Positions 12,068 through 22,048 of a DNA stretch of 60,000 bases are shown here, piece after piece (position 1 is the first letter of the stretch; every line of letters starts with the position of its first letter). This DNA comes from Apostichopus japonicus (Eukaryota; Echinodermata; Holothuroidea; Aspidochirotida; Stichopodidae), in the NCBI RefSeq assembly GCF_037975245.1, contig NC_092582.1:5374001-5434000 (forward strand). Direction: 5' to 3'. The notes beneath the pieces were generated by a model that was not told the origin of the DNA, ran no database searches, and worked only from the letters and a program-made list of their open reading frames with translations. The position numbers and the translations under genes are program-made.

Positions 12068-12732
12068 TCGTATGCATGGAATGGAGTTGTGTCTTCCAAA
12101 TCCCTTTGAACTCATCAACTTGCCACAAGACCAATTAAACCCCGTCAATGCAGCACAGTAGGTGGACATAACAACTCCCTGGTACAAACCACCTCCAAAG
12201 GAAATGGATGCCATTCCAAAATTAATTAAGAACTGATTGATAACTGACTCATTCACTTCAGAGATGAAGCACACAAACATAAATTCAATTTGCCAAACTT
12301 AAAGGCATTGAAGACTCGCTCCAAATCGACATATCATCCAAACAAACATATATCATCATTTCCAAGTCACCCGAAGAATCCAATAAAATGAAACCGTTTG
12401 TACATTCTGTGACACAAATCCTAGCACTTGATTGTAATTTCTTTTTAAACACAAATCTGCACTTTTACATCACATTTCGTTCAGTTTCTTAACACTGACA
12501 GCTCTTAATACATTTCTTCTTATTTTTCGAAAACAAAATTGAATTTACCTGCATCATAGATTAAGGCTTCCAGAAACATTTCACAGCTGGTGTGCCTAGA
12601 TTGATGGGCGTTTAGTTAAATACATCAATCGGTTGATTGCAGTTATTTTAGTCAATTGTTACGGCATCATTATATTTTCTTGTGTTATTTATCTCTTTAC
12701 CTTTTCATCGAAGAACGCGTGGACTGGTAACG

Positions 12733-12991
12733 ACAGGTGGGTGGTTATGTGTGACAAACGGGAAACGAATGTTTGGACTATTACGTTTATATTTTAATAG
12801 GTCCGTATACGGCTAAAGGTTTGATTATATTTGGTGTTGAGTTACGGCGAAATGCACCATTATGGACGGATTCCCTCTTTTTTTCGTCCATATATTTCGA
12901 AATTATTTGAACCACGTAACCCATAGACCACAATACAAACATTACGCATTTACTTCAGTTTGTAAGTGTTGAAATAAGGATTCAAACAGGT
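12733..12991. repeat. 260-bp direct repeat, copy 2
   Basis: Direct repeat of 11803-12067. A flanking 50-bp segment (ttaccttttcat to aacgcgtg) is itself repeated at about 12690 and 12993, so the arrangement is a broken tandem of roughly 300 bp. Confidence 0.85.
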
Positions 12992-13358
12992 AGTTATCCC
13001 TTTACCTTTTCATTGAGGAACGCGTGTACTGACAACGATGGCGCTATTCGGTTTCCTGTTTATTTACGGCTCTGTCCTGAATGTACCTGCTACCATGGCG
13101 TTAGCAGTTCTAACTCCACGCTGCTACATAACCAGACAATGGCGCCATACATAAATGCGACTTATGTATGCGCGGGAGTGGCACAATAAAAATGGTACGA
13201 ATCAGAATACCCGCGCATGGCTCTGATAAGAATGGAATCATATTAATTCTTGTAAATACTAAAACGTAATTGGCTGCACACGGTGCTAAGTAACGGATAA
13301 CCAAAGGCAGAACTTCTGTCTAGATATTTTATATCAAGTCTTATTCTATATCCTCTCT

Positions 13359-13475
13359 TTGCCCCTCTACAGTTGATCGACTACCTCTCCACTTCCACCA
13401 GTTGGTTTCTTTCTTCTCTATCCCTTGTCTACTAATCATCTTACATCTTTCTCTTTTCTTGAATACCTCCTAAGA
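13359..13475 (+). repeat. 5' pseudo-LTR segment of Penelope-like element
   Basis: This pyrimidine-rich segment (tcctctctttgcccctctac to tacatctttctcttttc) is similar, in direct orientation, to 15568-15690 downstream of the coding region. Penelope-like elements often carry such partial direct repeats (pLTRs) on both sides of the ORF, so I read it as the 5' pLTR. Confidence 0.6.
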
Positions 13476-13639
13476 ACAGGGTCCCTGTTTTAGAAGCCTA
13501 CACACAAGTCGATCGTCAGCTCTGAGACTAACCAGTCAAATTCCCAGAACACACGACAACATTCCAAGAGATGAACGTACAACACTCTCCTCACTGATGT
13601 CTCAAGCCAGCCGTCAAAGGTTCTGCAGTTGTCATTCAG

Positions 13640-15433
13640 GATCGACATGATTACATCAAGGAAGCCATGCGTCATCTCTTCAACAGCGATATTTACACTC
13701 TTCTTTATTTTATTCCCACAGATATTTTCTCCCAGCAAATAAAACAGACCATCACTGATATGTACCAGCGGAACCAGATCACTAAGAAGGCTGTTTCTTT
13801 CTTTTCTCCCACAGACAAGGCAGCCAGGTTTTATCTTCTGCCCAAATTTCACAAGCCTGTTAACCCTCGTAGGCCTATCATCTCAGGCAATGAGTGCCCC
13901 ACCGAGAAGATAGCCTTGTTTGTAGACCGCTTCATCAAACCTCTTGTTCCTCAGATTAACTCTTACATCCATGACACTCCAGATTTCCTTAGAAAACTTG
14001 AAAATATCTAGAACCAAATCCCCAGTACAGCCATCATCGGTACTTTCGACGTCACTTCTCTTTACACTAACACCCCTCATGCTGAAGGTACCGCAGCCAC
14101 GTGTGCAGTCCTGTCCAAGAAGGTCCACCCTTGTCAACCCATCTCTGACATTAAAGTTCTCATGCAACAGGTTCTCAACAAAAACAACTTCACGTTCATG
14201 GACAAGCATTACCTTCAAAGACACGGGACTGTCATGGGTACCAGGATGGCTGCTTCCCTTGCTTGCCTCTTTATGTCTAGCCTTGAAGAACGCATGCTCC
14301 GTACAGCTCCCAGCCGTTCTCTTTTCTGGTGGCGCTACATTGATAAAATCTTCCTCGTTTGGGCCAGTGATGAGGATAGCCTGCTCACCTTCATCAATCA
14401 CATCAATTCTTCCCACAGCACCATCAAATTCACCTCTGATTACTCTCACCAACAGGTTAACTTCCTCGATGTGACTGTTCGCAAGGAACACGGTTCTCTC
14501 TCTACTAACTTATACACCAAGCCAACAGACACACACTAGTATCTCCATTCTTGTAGCTGCCATCCCCGCTACTGCAAGTCTAGAATTGCCTACAGTCAAG
14601 CACTTCGTCTTCGTCGAATTTTCTTTAACAATTCCTCTTTTATTCGTCATACAGACGTTTTGGAAAAACACCTTACTGCCAGGGGCCATAGTGCCAGAAG
14701 GGTGCGTGAAGCCATTCAGAGATTCCGCTCCATATCCAGATCATCTACATTGGCAGTGAAGGACAAAGGGGAAGAGATTGGGACTACAAGCTCCCTCTGA
14801 TTGTTACTTACCACCCAAATCTTCCTCCTCTTCAGCAAATCACCACTAACAACCACATTATTCTCCTCACTTTAGATAGACTCCAACGAGCAGTCCCTGT
14901 AAAACCCATCATCGCCTACAGACGTCCACGAAACCTACGAGACCTTCTTGTGCGTGCTGCTGTTCCGCCACTAACTTCTAACCCAAAACCCATGCAGCAT
15001 GGTACTTTCAAATGTGATCGTACTTCGAGAAGCATAGTCTGCAGCCACCACATTGTTGAATACATTTCCATCACCCGCCACAGCATGCAACTCACACACA
15101 ATACTAAGGGTCACATCACTTGCACTACTACTAATGTCATCTATCTGATCTCTTGTAGAGTTTGCGGCATTCAGTTTGTTGGCGAAACCAAAACCACCAT
15201 CAAGAAGCGATTCTATGGTCACAGATCCACGGTTAACATCATGAAAGACTGAGACCCCAGTTGGAGAACACTTTAACCTTCCCAACCATACCATTAATGA
15301 CATGTCCCTACAGGTGATTAAATCCTTTGGTAGCCGCCCTGACCTAGTACGAATCAGCAGAGAGAGACTTTGGATGCAACGCCTTCGCACCATTCAACCT
15401 CATGGGCTCAACATTCAGGAAGGACATGACTAA
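13640..15433 (+). pseudogene. Penelope-like element reverse transcriptase/GIY-YIG, broken
   Basis: The translation in order shows an N-terminal segment (RFYLLPKFHK at about 13827), RT palm motifs (FDVTSLYTN at about 14045; GTVMGTRMA at about 14227), the catalytic box as RYIDKIF (14333-14353), and a C-terminal GIY-YIG endonuclease (VIYLISC at about 15139; FVGET at about 15175; conserved HFNLP downstream). This order is that of endonuclease-bearing Penelope-like retroelements, which prime on nicked DNA or telomere ends. Damage: in-frame stops at about 14009 and 14537, frameshifts near 14790 and 15250, and the second Asp of the usual YIDD changed to Lys. It is not functional. The ORF ends with HD-stop at 15433. 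Confidence 0.9.
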
Positions 15434-15756
15434 CTTTTCTTCTGTTCAACCCTCCATCTCCCCTTGTCCCCACCCCCATGTCAATCCTCTTCTCATAGCT
15501 CTCTTCTACCAATTTTTCTCCTCACCTTTGTGTTTGTCCTTCTTTAGTTTATTCCGTACCCCCTTCCCTTAATCCTCTCTTTGTCCCTCTACCGTTTATC
15601 TCCTACCTCTCATCTTCCCTGTTGGATTCTTTCTTTTTCTCTCCTGCCCTTGTTTACTAATCCCCTTACATCTATCTCTTTGTGTTCACCATGCTCTTTA
15701 ACCTGTCTGTATTTTGTGCGTGTTTTGTCCCTTCTGTTACTGCTCCTGGTCGTTTA

Positions 15757-15796
15757 GCCTCTGTAGAACATCCTGCTAGGATCGAAACGTTAGGCC
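15757..15796 (+). ncRNA. hammerhead-like ribozyme motif, degenerate copy
   Basis: The same layout as 15901-15940 (GCCT, core, ATCC-loop-GGAT, GAAACGT, AGGCC), but the core box reads CTGTAGA in place of CTGAAGA, and the cleavage-site triplet reads GTT in place of GTC. It is probably inactive. Confidence 0.55.
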
Positions 15797-15900
15797 AACT
15801 TACTTTTACACATCTTTCTCTTTTGTGTGCACCCTGCTCATTAACCTGTCTGTATCCTGTGTGTGTATTTATCCATTCTGTTACTGTAACTTGTCATTCA

Positions 15901-15940
15901 GCCTCTGAAGAAGATCCTACTAGGATCGAAACGTCAGGCC
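15901..15940 (+). ncRNA. hammerhead-like ribozyme motif
   Basis: GCCT (15901-15904) can pair with AGGC (15936-15939) as stem I. CTGAAGA (15905-15911) matches the conserved CUGANGA box. GATCC and GGATC (15913-15917 and 15923-15927) form stem II. GAAA (15928-15931) is the second conserved box, and GTC precedes the expected cut. The ACGT between GAAA and the cut is self-complementary, which suits the minimal dimeric type I hammerheads reported in Penelope-like elements. One extra A between the core and stem II is unusual and could reduce activity. Confidence 0.7.
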
Positions 15941-16357
15941 CTCTTTCTTTTACACATTCAAGTTCTCTTACACAGGCTCTTTAGTGCATAAGCAGTTTGC
16001 TAACAGTTTCGTTTTAGTTTGATATTTTATAATCTAAGAAACAAAAACAAACAAAAAATCGAGTGGTGGTGCTTTATCTAGCTCTTCAGACTTTTATGGT
16101 ATTCACCTCTAAAAACTACGCTCCTTTAAGGCTACATAAATGCTGACGTCGGCGGCTCATCAGTGCAGCTGGCCTAAGTGCATGTAAATGTCAATCCATT
16201 GTGTTATAAATTCTAATGACTCAACCAAAATATGTTCTTTTAACCGTTTCATATGAACACCATGCAGTTCACCCATGGATGACGTTCAACACTGGCCTTT
16301 GACTTCACCTCACGTCACTGACAAGTGAGGCATTTGACCTCCGCCACTGACAAGTGA

Positions 16358-17140
16358 GGCATTTACAAGGGCCTAATTAGGGCCTAGTATGATCACCGGG
16401 TATAGATACTGCAATCTGTTCATGATGTTTGTGAAGACATTGTCACTGGTATTAAAATGGCTGCGGTTTGAAGCGTTTTTAGACATAAAATGAGAGACCA
16501 GTACTTTTTGCTTTATGAAGGTGGGTGATGTGGACCTGCCGTTGAAGACCGGACACCCATGTCGGTACAACTGGGTGCATTTTCCTCCAGAAAAAGAATA
16601 AAGATAAGAAAGAGAAACGAAAAAAAAAACCTCAGTCACCTCCGTCACAAACTAGGTCTATTAAACACATGCAGGTTGTGCTCCAACGACTACAGTAGTT
16701 TTGGATTTAAGTGTGAGGTTGAGAGCGGGGATGGGTCGGTGTGGGGGGGGGGGGTTACACTGGATCCGCAGCTGGTGACTTCTATTGTAAACTGTTATAA
16801 AGTTTACTTAGACTATAAATTAGGATTTAAAGTTTATCTCAATACAAGGTTGTACTAATAAATACTCTTGAATTTAAATACAATCCGGCAAGCACTGATC
16901 CAATGTTTCCCATCCCACTTTGAGCTCGCCACTGTGAATATATTCACCACCACCCGCCATTCAACCCATATTTTGGTGCAATTTTCCCTTTTTTGTGTGA
17001 GGGGCGGAGGGGGTCCTTCGTAGACTTGTTGCTCCGTTTGTCCGCCAAGCTAAATTACCATGTTATACACACAGCTGCCTGCATTGCATTGATTGGAATT
17101 TCGTCCCATCTACACGCATGGATGCTGGGTACAGGGTCTA
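16358..17140. other. duplicated noncoding segment
   Basis: Matches about 45240-45840. A minus-strand frame (16373-16648) is also readable in the other copy (45281-45481) with similar residues. I recognise no domain in it, and a shared ancestor alone would explain the similarity. Confidence 0.4.
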
Positions 17141-17142
17141 TG

Positions 17143-17178
17143 AAAATGCTTGGATGGGTTAACCCATCCAAGCATTTT
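17143..17178. repeat. 36-bp perfect palindrome
   Basis: Two 18-bp arms meet at GTT/AAC without a spacer and are perfectly complementary (key core TGGATGGGTTAACCCATCCA). The other duplication copy keeps a 22-bp version at 45845-45866. Confidence 0.95.
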
Positions 17179-17876
17179 AGTAGTTACTACATTTACAACT
17201 TTCTTGCTGTTATTAAAGACTAGTGATACACGACAAGTATTTTTCATTTTCAATTATGATAGAATTATTAAGTATACTTGCAACAAATAACTAATATTTG
17301 ACAAATGTTTCCTTCAAAGTATTCCCCTTTGAATGAAAACTATTTCGCACATTTTAAGAAATCACATATATTTATTAGCATATATATACTTGCAATAAAT
17401 AACTCATCATAAGAAAAAATGGACTTTGGTGTATTCATGTACGAATGAAAAGAATCTGTCCTTGACAAGTATTATACTATTTCGCATATTTCAGAACATA
17501 TCAGAGTTACCATCAGAGTAACCATATAATTAACTATAAATAACTCAAAATCGATAGAATATTACCTTCACTGAATTCTTCTATGAATGGCAAGTACGGT
17601 ATGTGTCTTTGGCAAGTACTAGTATGTGGCATATTTCAGAATATTTTATGAAATTAATATATATATAATTATAATCAGAATAAGAATACTGGCAATAAAT
17701 AACTAATATTTGATAAAAATTAAATTCACTGCATTCTTTTACGAATGAAAAAAATATTTGTCCTTGGCAGGAAGTTCTAGCTAGCTTGTTTGACATTTAT
17801 GAACTCTCACATATATTTAAAATATGAATTAGCATATAATTGCAATATATGTATAACAGAAATAAATAAATATATG

Positions 17877-17895
<19 letters not shown>
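17179..17895. other. AT-rich duplicated DNA with TA microsatellite
   Basis: Repeated short motifs (gcaataaataact, atttcgcacatttt) and a TA run at 17875-17900. It matches 45880-46810 in the second copy. No gene. Confidence 0.6.
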
Positions 17896-17907
<12 letters not shown>

Positions 17908-18027
17908 TTGAATACGTAATGAGAAGGAAAATCCAGAACAGTGAAAAAACTTCCAGCCTCAACCGGGATTCGAACCCGGGCCTTCCGCTTTGTACGCGGA
18001 CACCCTAGCCACTAGGCTATGGACGCT
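17896..18027 (-). mobile_element. tRNA-derived SINE, family C
   Basis: Read on the minus strand, the head begins GCGTCCATAGCCTAGTGGC, has a loop and stem resembling an anticodon arm, and a B box in GGGTTCGAATCCCGG. The acceptor-stem halves GCGTCCA and TTGAGGC pair at only about five of seven positions. A 46-bp body (17902-17947) and a TA tail follow. An identical 46-bp body lies at 18273-18318 without a head. This favours a SINE over a working tRNA gene. Confidence 0.75.
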
Positions 18028-18272
18028 GATTAAATGTCAAGCGGTTCGAAACTGGTAAGGAAGGTCGTAATTTCACTGTAGGCGTTTGTCACCTGTATCG
18101 AACAATACTAGTTCTGTTTTTGGTGACATATTTTGCCTTACTCTAGAGATCAAACATGATGCTAACCAACTCGAAAATCATTTGTGAATCCTAAAGCCGG
18201 ATCTCGAAAGAGATACTTTGAACAGACTTTATATTAATGAAATGGAGGTAAACGACAAACGCAAATGAATAT

Positions 18273-18318
18273 ATATAATTGAATACGTAATGAGAAGGAA
18301 AATCCAGAACAGTGAAAA
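18273..18318 (-). repeat. headless SINE family C body
   Basis: Exactly the same 46 bp as 17902-17947, 370 bp further on. Probably a 5'-truncated SINE copy or a local duplication. Confidence 0.8.
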
Positions 18319-18960
18319 GCTGTTGCTCTTGTAATTATTGTGCTAACAAGGTTTCAAATTTTGAAATCTGTGTACCCTTAATGACCTTTGACCTAACATT
18401 TCCCAGTAGGTGTCTTGTACTCCCCAAGCTGGAGCATATCACATACAAATTTCATTTAAGCTTTGCCTTTTTGAGTTTTCATATTTGCCACACTTCTGTG
18501 ACATCAAGTGACCTTTAACCTCCACAGTACGGAATAGTCCACAAAAACGTGGATCTACATCTAGTGTGAAAACATACCAGCTTCACCGTTGCAGTTTTCT
18601 CATTGCTAAGGTTTTCAGGCTTTGACCTCTGTTGAAATTTAACTGTTACATATCAATGAGGTTCTTGTAATGGCTACTTTGAAATTAAATCAGATGTATG
18701 CAGTTAACCAACATTTTACAATTTGAGCTTAAAATTGATCTCAAGTGATTTTTGACCTCAACAGTGAGGTTCTTGTACTCGCAAAGGTGAATCCACACCT
18801 CAAGTAAGGTACTGTCCTTATAGCATTCGGACTTTGATTTCTATTGACCACATATGACCTTTAGCCTACAGCTCCAAAACCATAAGGAGTCTTGAACTCA
18901 CCAACTTGGTGAATTCACCGAGTATGACATTAAATCAAGCTTGACTGTTGGAATGTTGAT
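18319..18960. repeat. degenerate TGACCT-rich tandem repeat
   Basis: Imperfect units of roughly 110-130 bp contain aaggttcttgta, caagtgacctttgacct and gttttcaggcttt. They match 47480-48050 in the second copy. 18382-18394 is an exact TGACCTTTGACCT, a DR1-type site on the minus strand. Confidence 0.65.
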
Positions 18961-19255
18961 GAGCAAGTTCACAGTTATTGCCACACAAGGAGTTCCAACC
19001 AACCCATGCCCCCTAGAGATAGAACTGTAGCAAGCGTTTTTAAGATTTATGAACAACCAATTATTTATGGGCTACTCTTGTCACCTTGAATAACCTTCGA
19101 CCTGCACAAGACAGACAGTTAGTAAGGTTCTTGTACACAGAGTATATCCTCATGTTAAACTTTCATCTACTGTTCTTATTGAATTATGTTCAAACCAAGG
19201 CATAACCTACACACACGCACACAGACAGGTACACTATTACCATATTACAGATGTA

Positions 19256-19495
19256 TGTATATTATATTAGATCCTCCTGCAAGCAGGAACTCGCGAAGAA
19301 GCCTAATTGGCTTATCAAAGCCGCAAGCTGACCAAAGTCAGTCTCTCACATTCATATTTTACGTCCATGATTATGAATTGTTAATTGTCAACAACTCTGT
19401 AACTGGACGACATACATTAATCTGGGAGTGACTCGAACCGGGGACCTTATGATTGAAATGCACCGGTGTTAACCACTGAGTTAACACTCCACAAA
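19256..19495 (-). mobile_element. SINE family A, copy 3 (full length)
   Basis: On the minus strand, the tRNA-like head (GTGGTTAACACCGG; B box GGTTCGAGTCACTCCC) runs into the family A 3' body. The second duplication copy lacks it: there, sequence equivalent to the two flanks is continuous around 48260. AGATGT occurs on both sides. It therefore inserted after the duplication, or was absent from the parent of copy 2. Confidence 0.9.
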
Positions 19496-19849
19496 GATGT
19501 CTTTGCTTTCAGAAAGGAATACAATTTGATCTTCATTCAGAAAGTCTGATCACAACAACCACTTGCCAAAAGCAAGGACTGTTGCAAAAATACTGACGTT
19601 TTCCCATGTTGGGAGAAGTAACCTTTGAAATTTCAGCGCATACTGTAAGTCAAAATTAAGGGCTAGAACCATTCACATTGAAATTTCACGGTGTATTGTG
19701 AGAGCTAGTACCATTTATAATGAAAGTTCTTTTCTTGGAAGTCGAATGAGGAGGTATTATGAACAATTAAATACTCACCATAACAAATTTTTCTAATTAA
19801 TAAACCCAAAGAATTATTCAAAATCATTTCATATTATCATAAATAAATA

Positions 19850-20600
19850 ATAAATACCGACGTCATTTATATAGCACTAAATCACAAAAGGATGAAAGCG
19901 TTTCACAACAAGCAAAAACAAAAACGATAGCAAGGAAATAAATACGGTGAAAACAAATAATAACCTAATAAAAAAAATCCTAAAATACCAACACAAATGA
20001 ATAAAAAACAATAAGAGGTTAATAAAAAATAAAATAGGAGGGTATATAAAACAAAACAATAGGAATTTATAAAAGTACAATAAGAGGTTATAACAAACAA
20101 GAGATTAAAAAAGTTAATATTACGTAAAATAACTTTTAGAAAATTAGGTTGTCAAACAACATTTATATATTGGCAGCATTGGACTGGTCCTGATGTCTTT
20201 TGGACCAATATAACTGAAAGCTTTTTCGCCAATTTTCTTTCTTGCTGGTGGTACAAGAAGTAAGGATTTGTCAGAAGAAGAACGTAGCGAGCGCCGAGGT
20301 TGGTAAAATGGTAAATAATTCCTGAAGATACACTGGGGCAAAATAGTGAACACACTCGTAAACAAACATGAGAATACGAAGTCTTATCCGCAGGTGACAT
20401 GGAAGCCAGTGCAATTTATTAAGAATTGGAGTTATATGGTCAGGTCTCGACGTTCTAGACACAATGCGCGCTGCCCTATCTGCACCCGTTGGAGCCTCCT
20501 AACCTGGGTCTTTGATATACCACCCAGATGAGTGCTGCAGTAGTCGATTCTCGAAGTGATGAGGCACTGAACAGCGATTTAACAAGCTTGTGTTGAGAGA
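19850..20600 (-). pseudogene. CR1/L2-like LINE, 5'-truncated RT 3' end
   Basis: The minus-strand frames read the end of a CR1/L2-like reverse transcriptase: AARIVSRTSRPDHITPIL, LHWLPCHLRIRLRILMFVYE, then SLRSSS, LLVPPARKK and GEKAFSYIGP. These follow the usual order of the C-terminal region of such LINEs (RAARI, LHWLPV, FKILLLVYK, LRSS, VPR, GDRAFS). At least one frameshift is present. The 3' untranslated part extends into the end of the segmental duplication and is also present in copy 2 at about 48650-48855. It is a dead fragment. Confidence 0.85.
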
Positions 20601-22048
20601 TATTTTCTAGCTGTGCCAATTTGTCTGATTCTATGTATATAAAAGTGTTTGCTCCATTAACAAGTTTATGCTGTTTGCCATTACATACATGAAAAGCCTC
20701 TCATTTGAACACTGGGTGTAGTATTCTTGGTCGTCCAAAACTAGAATATGATATTGATTCAAGAATTATTTCCTTTTGTAATGCATTTTGGTCCTATTCA
20801 GAATATTAACTCTTCCAGGCTAGCATAAATATAGTAGAAGTCTAAAGATGTATAATGCATGATTCAATGGTTCCTTGAAAGGATTTTTAACAGAAATATT
20901 CAACATAAAACGGTTATCAGCAATTAAAATTGTAATTTAAATTGATTACACTCAGAAAAAAATGTATGCTTATTCCCCTAAAACACCTGTATGATACAGT
21001 ACTCTCTGCATAATATAGTTCTCCCACAAATAATCTCAAAATATTAAAACATACAGTAGCTATAGATAGAAGGGAAATTCTTAGTCCTTTCCTTGTTCTG
21101 TTGTTTGTTGGATTTGGGGTGGGGTGTGGGGTGGGGTGGTGTGTTGTGGGATAGCTGGTCTGTTAGTAGATTCATTGTTGCTATTTAATATATTGATAAT
21201 TTGAACAGCATATTCACAAAATGGTCCTTTAAACTGGTAGTCTCATGATTGCTTGATTGCTATTGTCACGTCTCTATTGCAACTTATACAGTATATATAC
21301 GGTAGTTTCTACATATTTCATTCTAGATTAGCTAACCATAGCTATGACATTATTATGTATTTCTCGAGGAAAAAAAATGCCAACCTGCGTTGTTATGTGT
21401 GTCACAATATTATCACAGTGGCTACTCCTCTAACCTGTGGCATTTTACCATGCAATGAGACAATGCAATGAGGAATATAGTCTGAATTTAGTCATCACTG
21501 TTTGGCATCAAACGTTGATTAGATCAAGGCTAGGTTATCCTTCAACTCCTACTTTATCTTTGTAAGATCATTAATTGTTTAGTTGTTGTTTTACTGTTAT
21601 CTTTCCAGCCTCTACCGCTTTAGTTTCCCGCTCCATATCTTCACCTCATGATCTCCCTTCGCATTAACTCATGAAACTTGCGGCATGCTATTAGCAACCT
21701 CTTTTTCTCTCAAAACAAATACAACCTTTCCATCTTGACTGTTGGCAGCAATTGCCCATATTGTAGACAATTTCTCACCAATGTGTGCAGGGCAGACGAT
21801 TATCTAACTAAAACACAAGATTTTGACCATTGATGAATGCTTTGAATTCATCACTTTAGCTTTCCTTTGCCTGTTTTTGTTTTTGTAGTAATATATGCAT
21901 GAGCAAAATCAAGAAAGGCTCTACTTGGAAGTTGAGGTTTTGACAATTAACACTTATCTGTAAGGAGACTAAGCTCTACTACTGTAACTTACACATACAT
22001 ATGAATATGTTTAACAACAAGCTTTAGCAAATGGCATATTTTATGAAA
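20601..22048. other. 3' flank of FMO-A, noncoding
   Basis: No gene seen. A G/T-rich stretch lies at 21115-21155. I could not identify a convincing polyadenylation signal for the minus-strand FMO gene. Confidence 0.4.

Larger units (their letters stand above)
15690..15984 (+). repeat. 144-bp tandem in Penelope 3' pLTR
   Basis: Two copies of an approximately 144-bp unit (ttaacctgtctgtat to ttttacaca) lie in direct tandem, each carrying one hammerhead-like motif near its end. The same tandem is kept in the second duplication copy (about 44590-44885). Confidence 0.85.
13100..20056. repeat. segmental duplication, copy 1
   Basis: This block aligns by eye, in the same orientation, with 43227-48855. 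Matching landmarks include the 5' sequence gttagcagttctaac, the Penelope-like 3' half with both hammerhead-like motifs, the palindrome near 17160, AT-rich stretches at 17200-17850, AGGTCA-type repeats at 18310-18950, and a LINE 3' end. Copy 1 has extra sequence: the Penelope reverse-transcriptase region, a SINE at 17896-18027 and a SINE at 19256-19495. Confidence 0.85.

Noticed and set aside
13883-14491. 202-residue minus-strand frame
   Set aside because: It lies opposite the Penelope reverse transcriptase, whose motifs are clear on the plus strand.
16373-16648. Minus-strand frame preserved in both duplication copies (also 45281-45481)
   Set aside because: No known domain and only partly open in copy 2; shared descent explains the similarity without selection on a protein. 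A dN/dS test would settle it.
17957-18027. Functional tRNA gene on the minus strand
   Set aside because: The acceptor stem pairs poorly and the sequence continues into a SINE body that recurs at 18273-18318.
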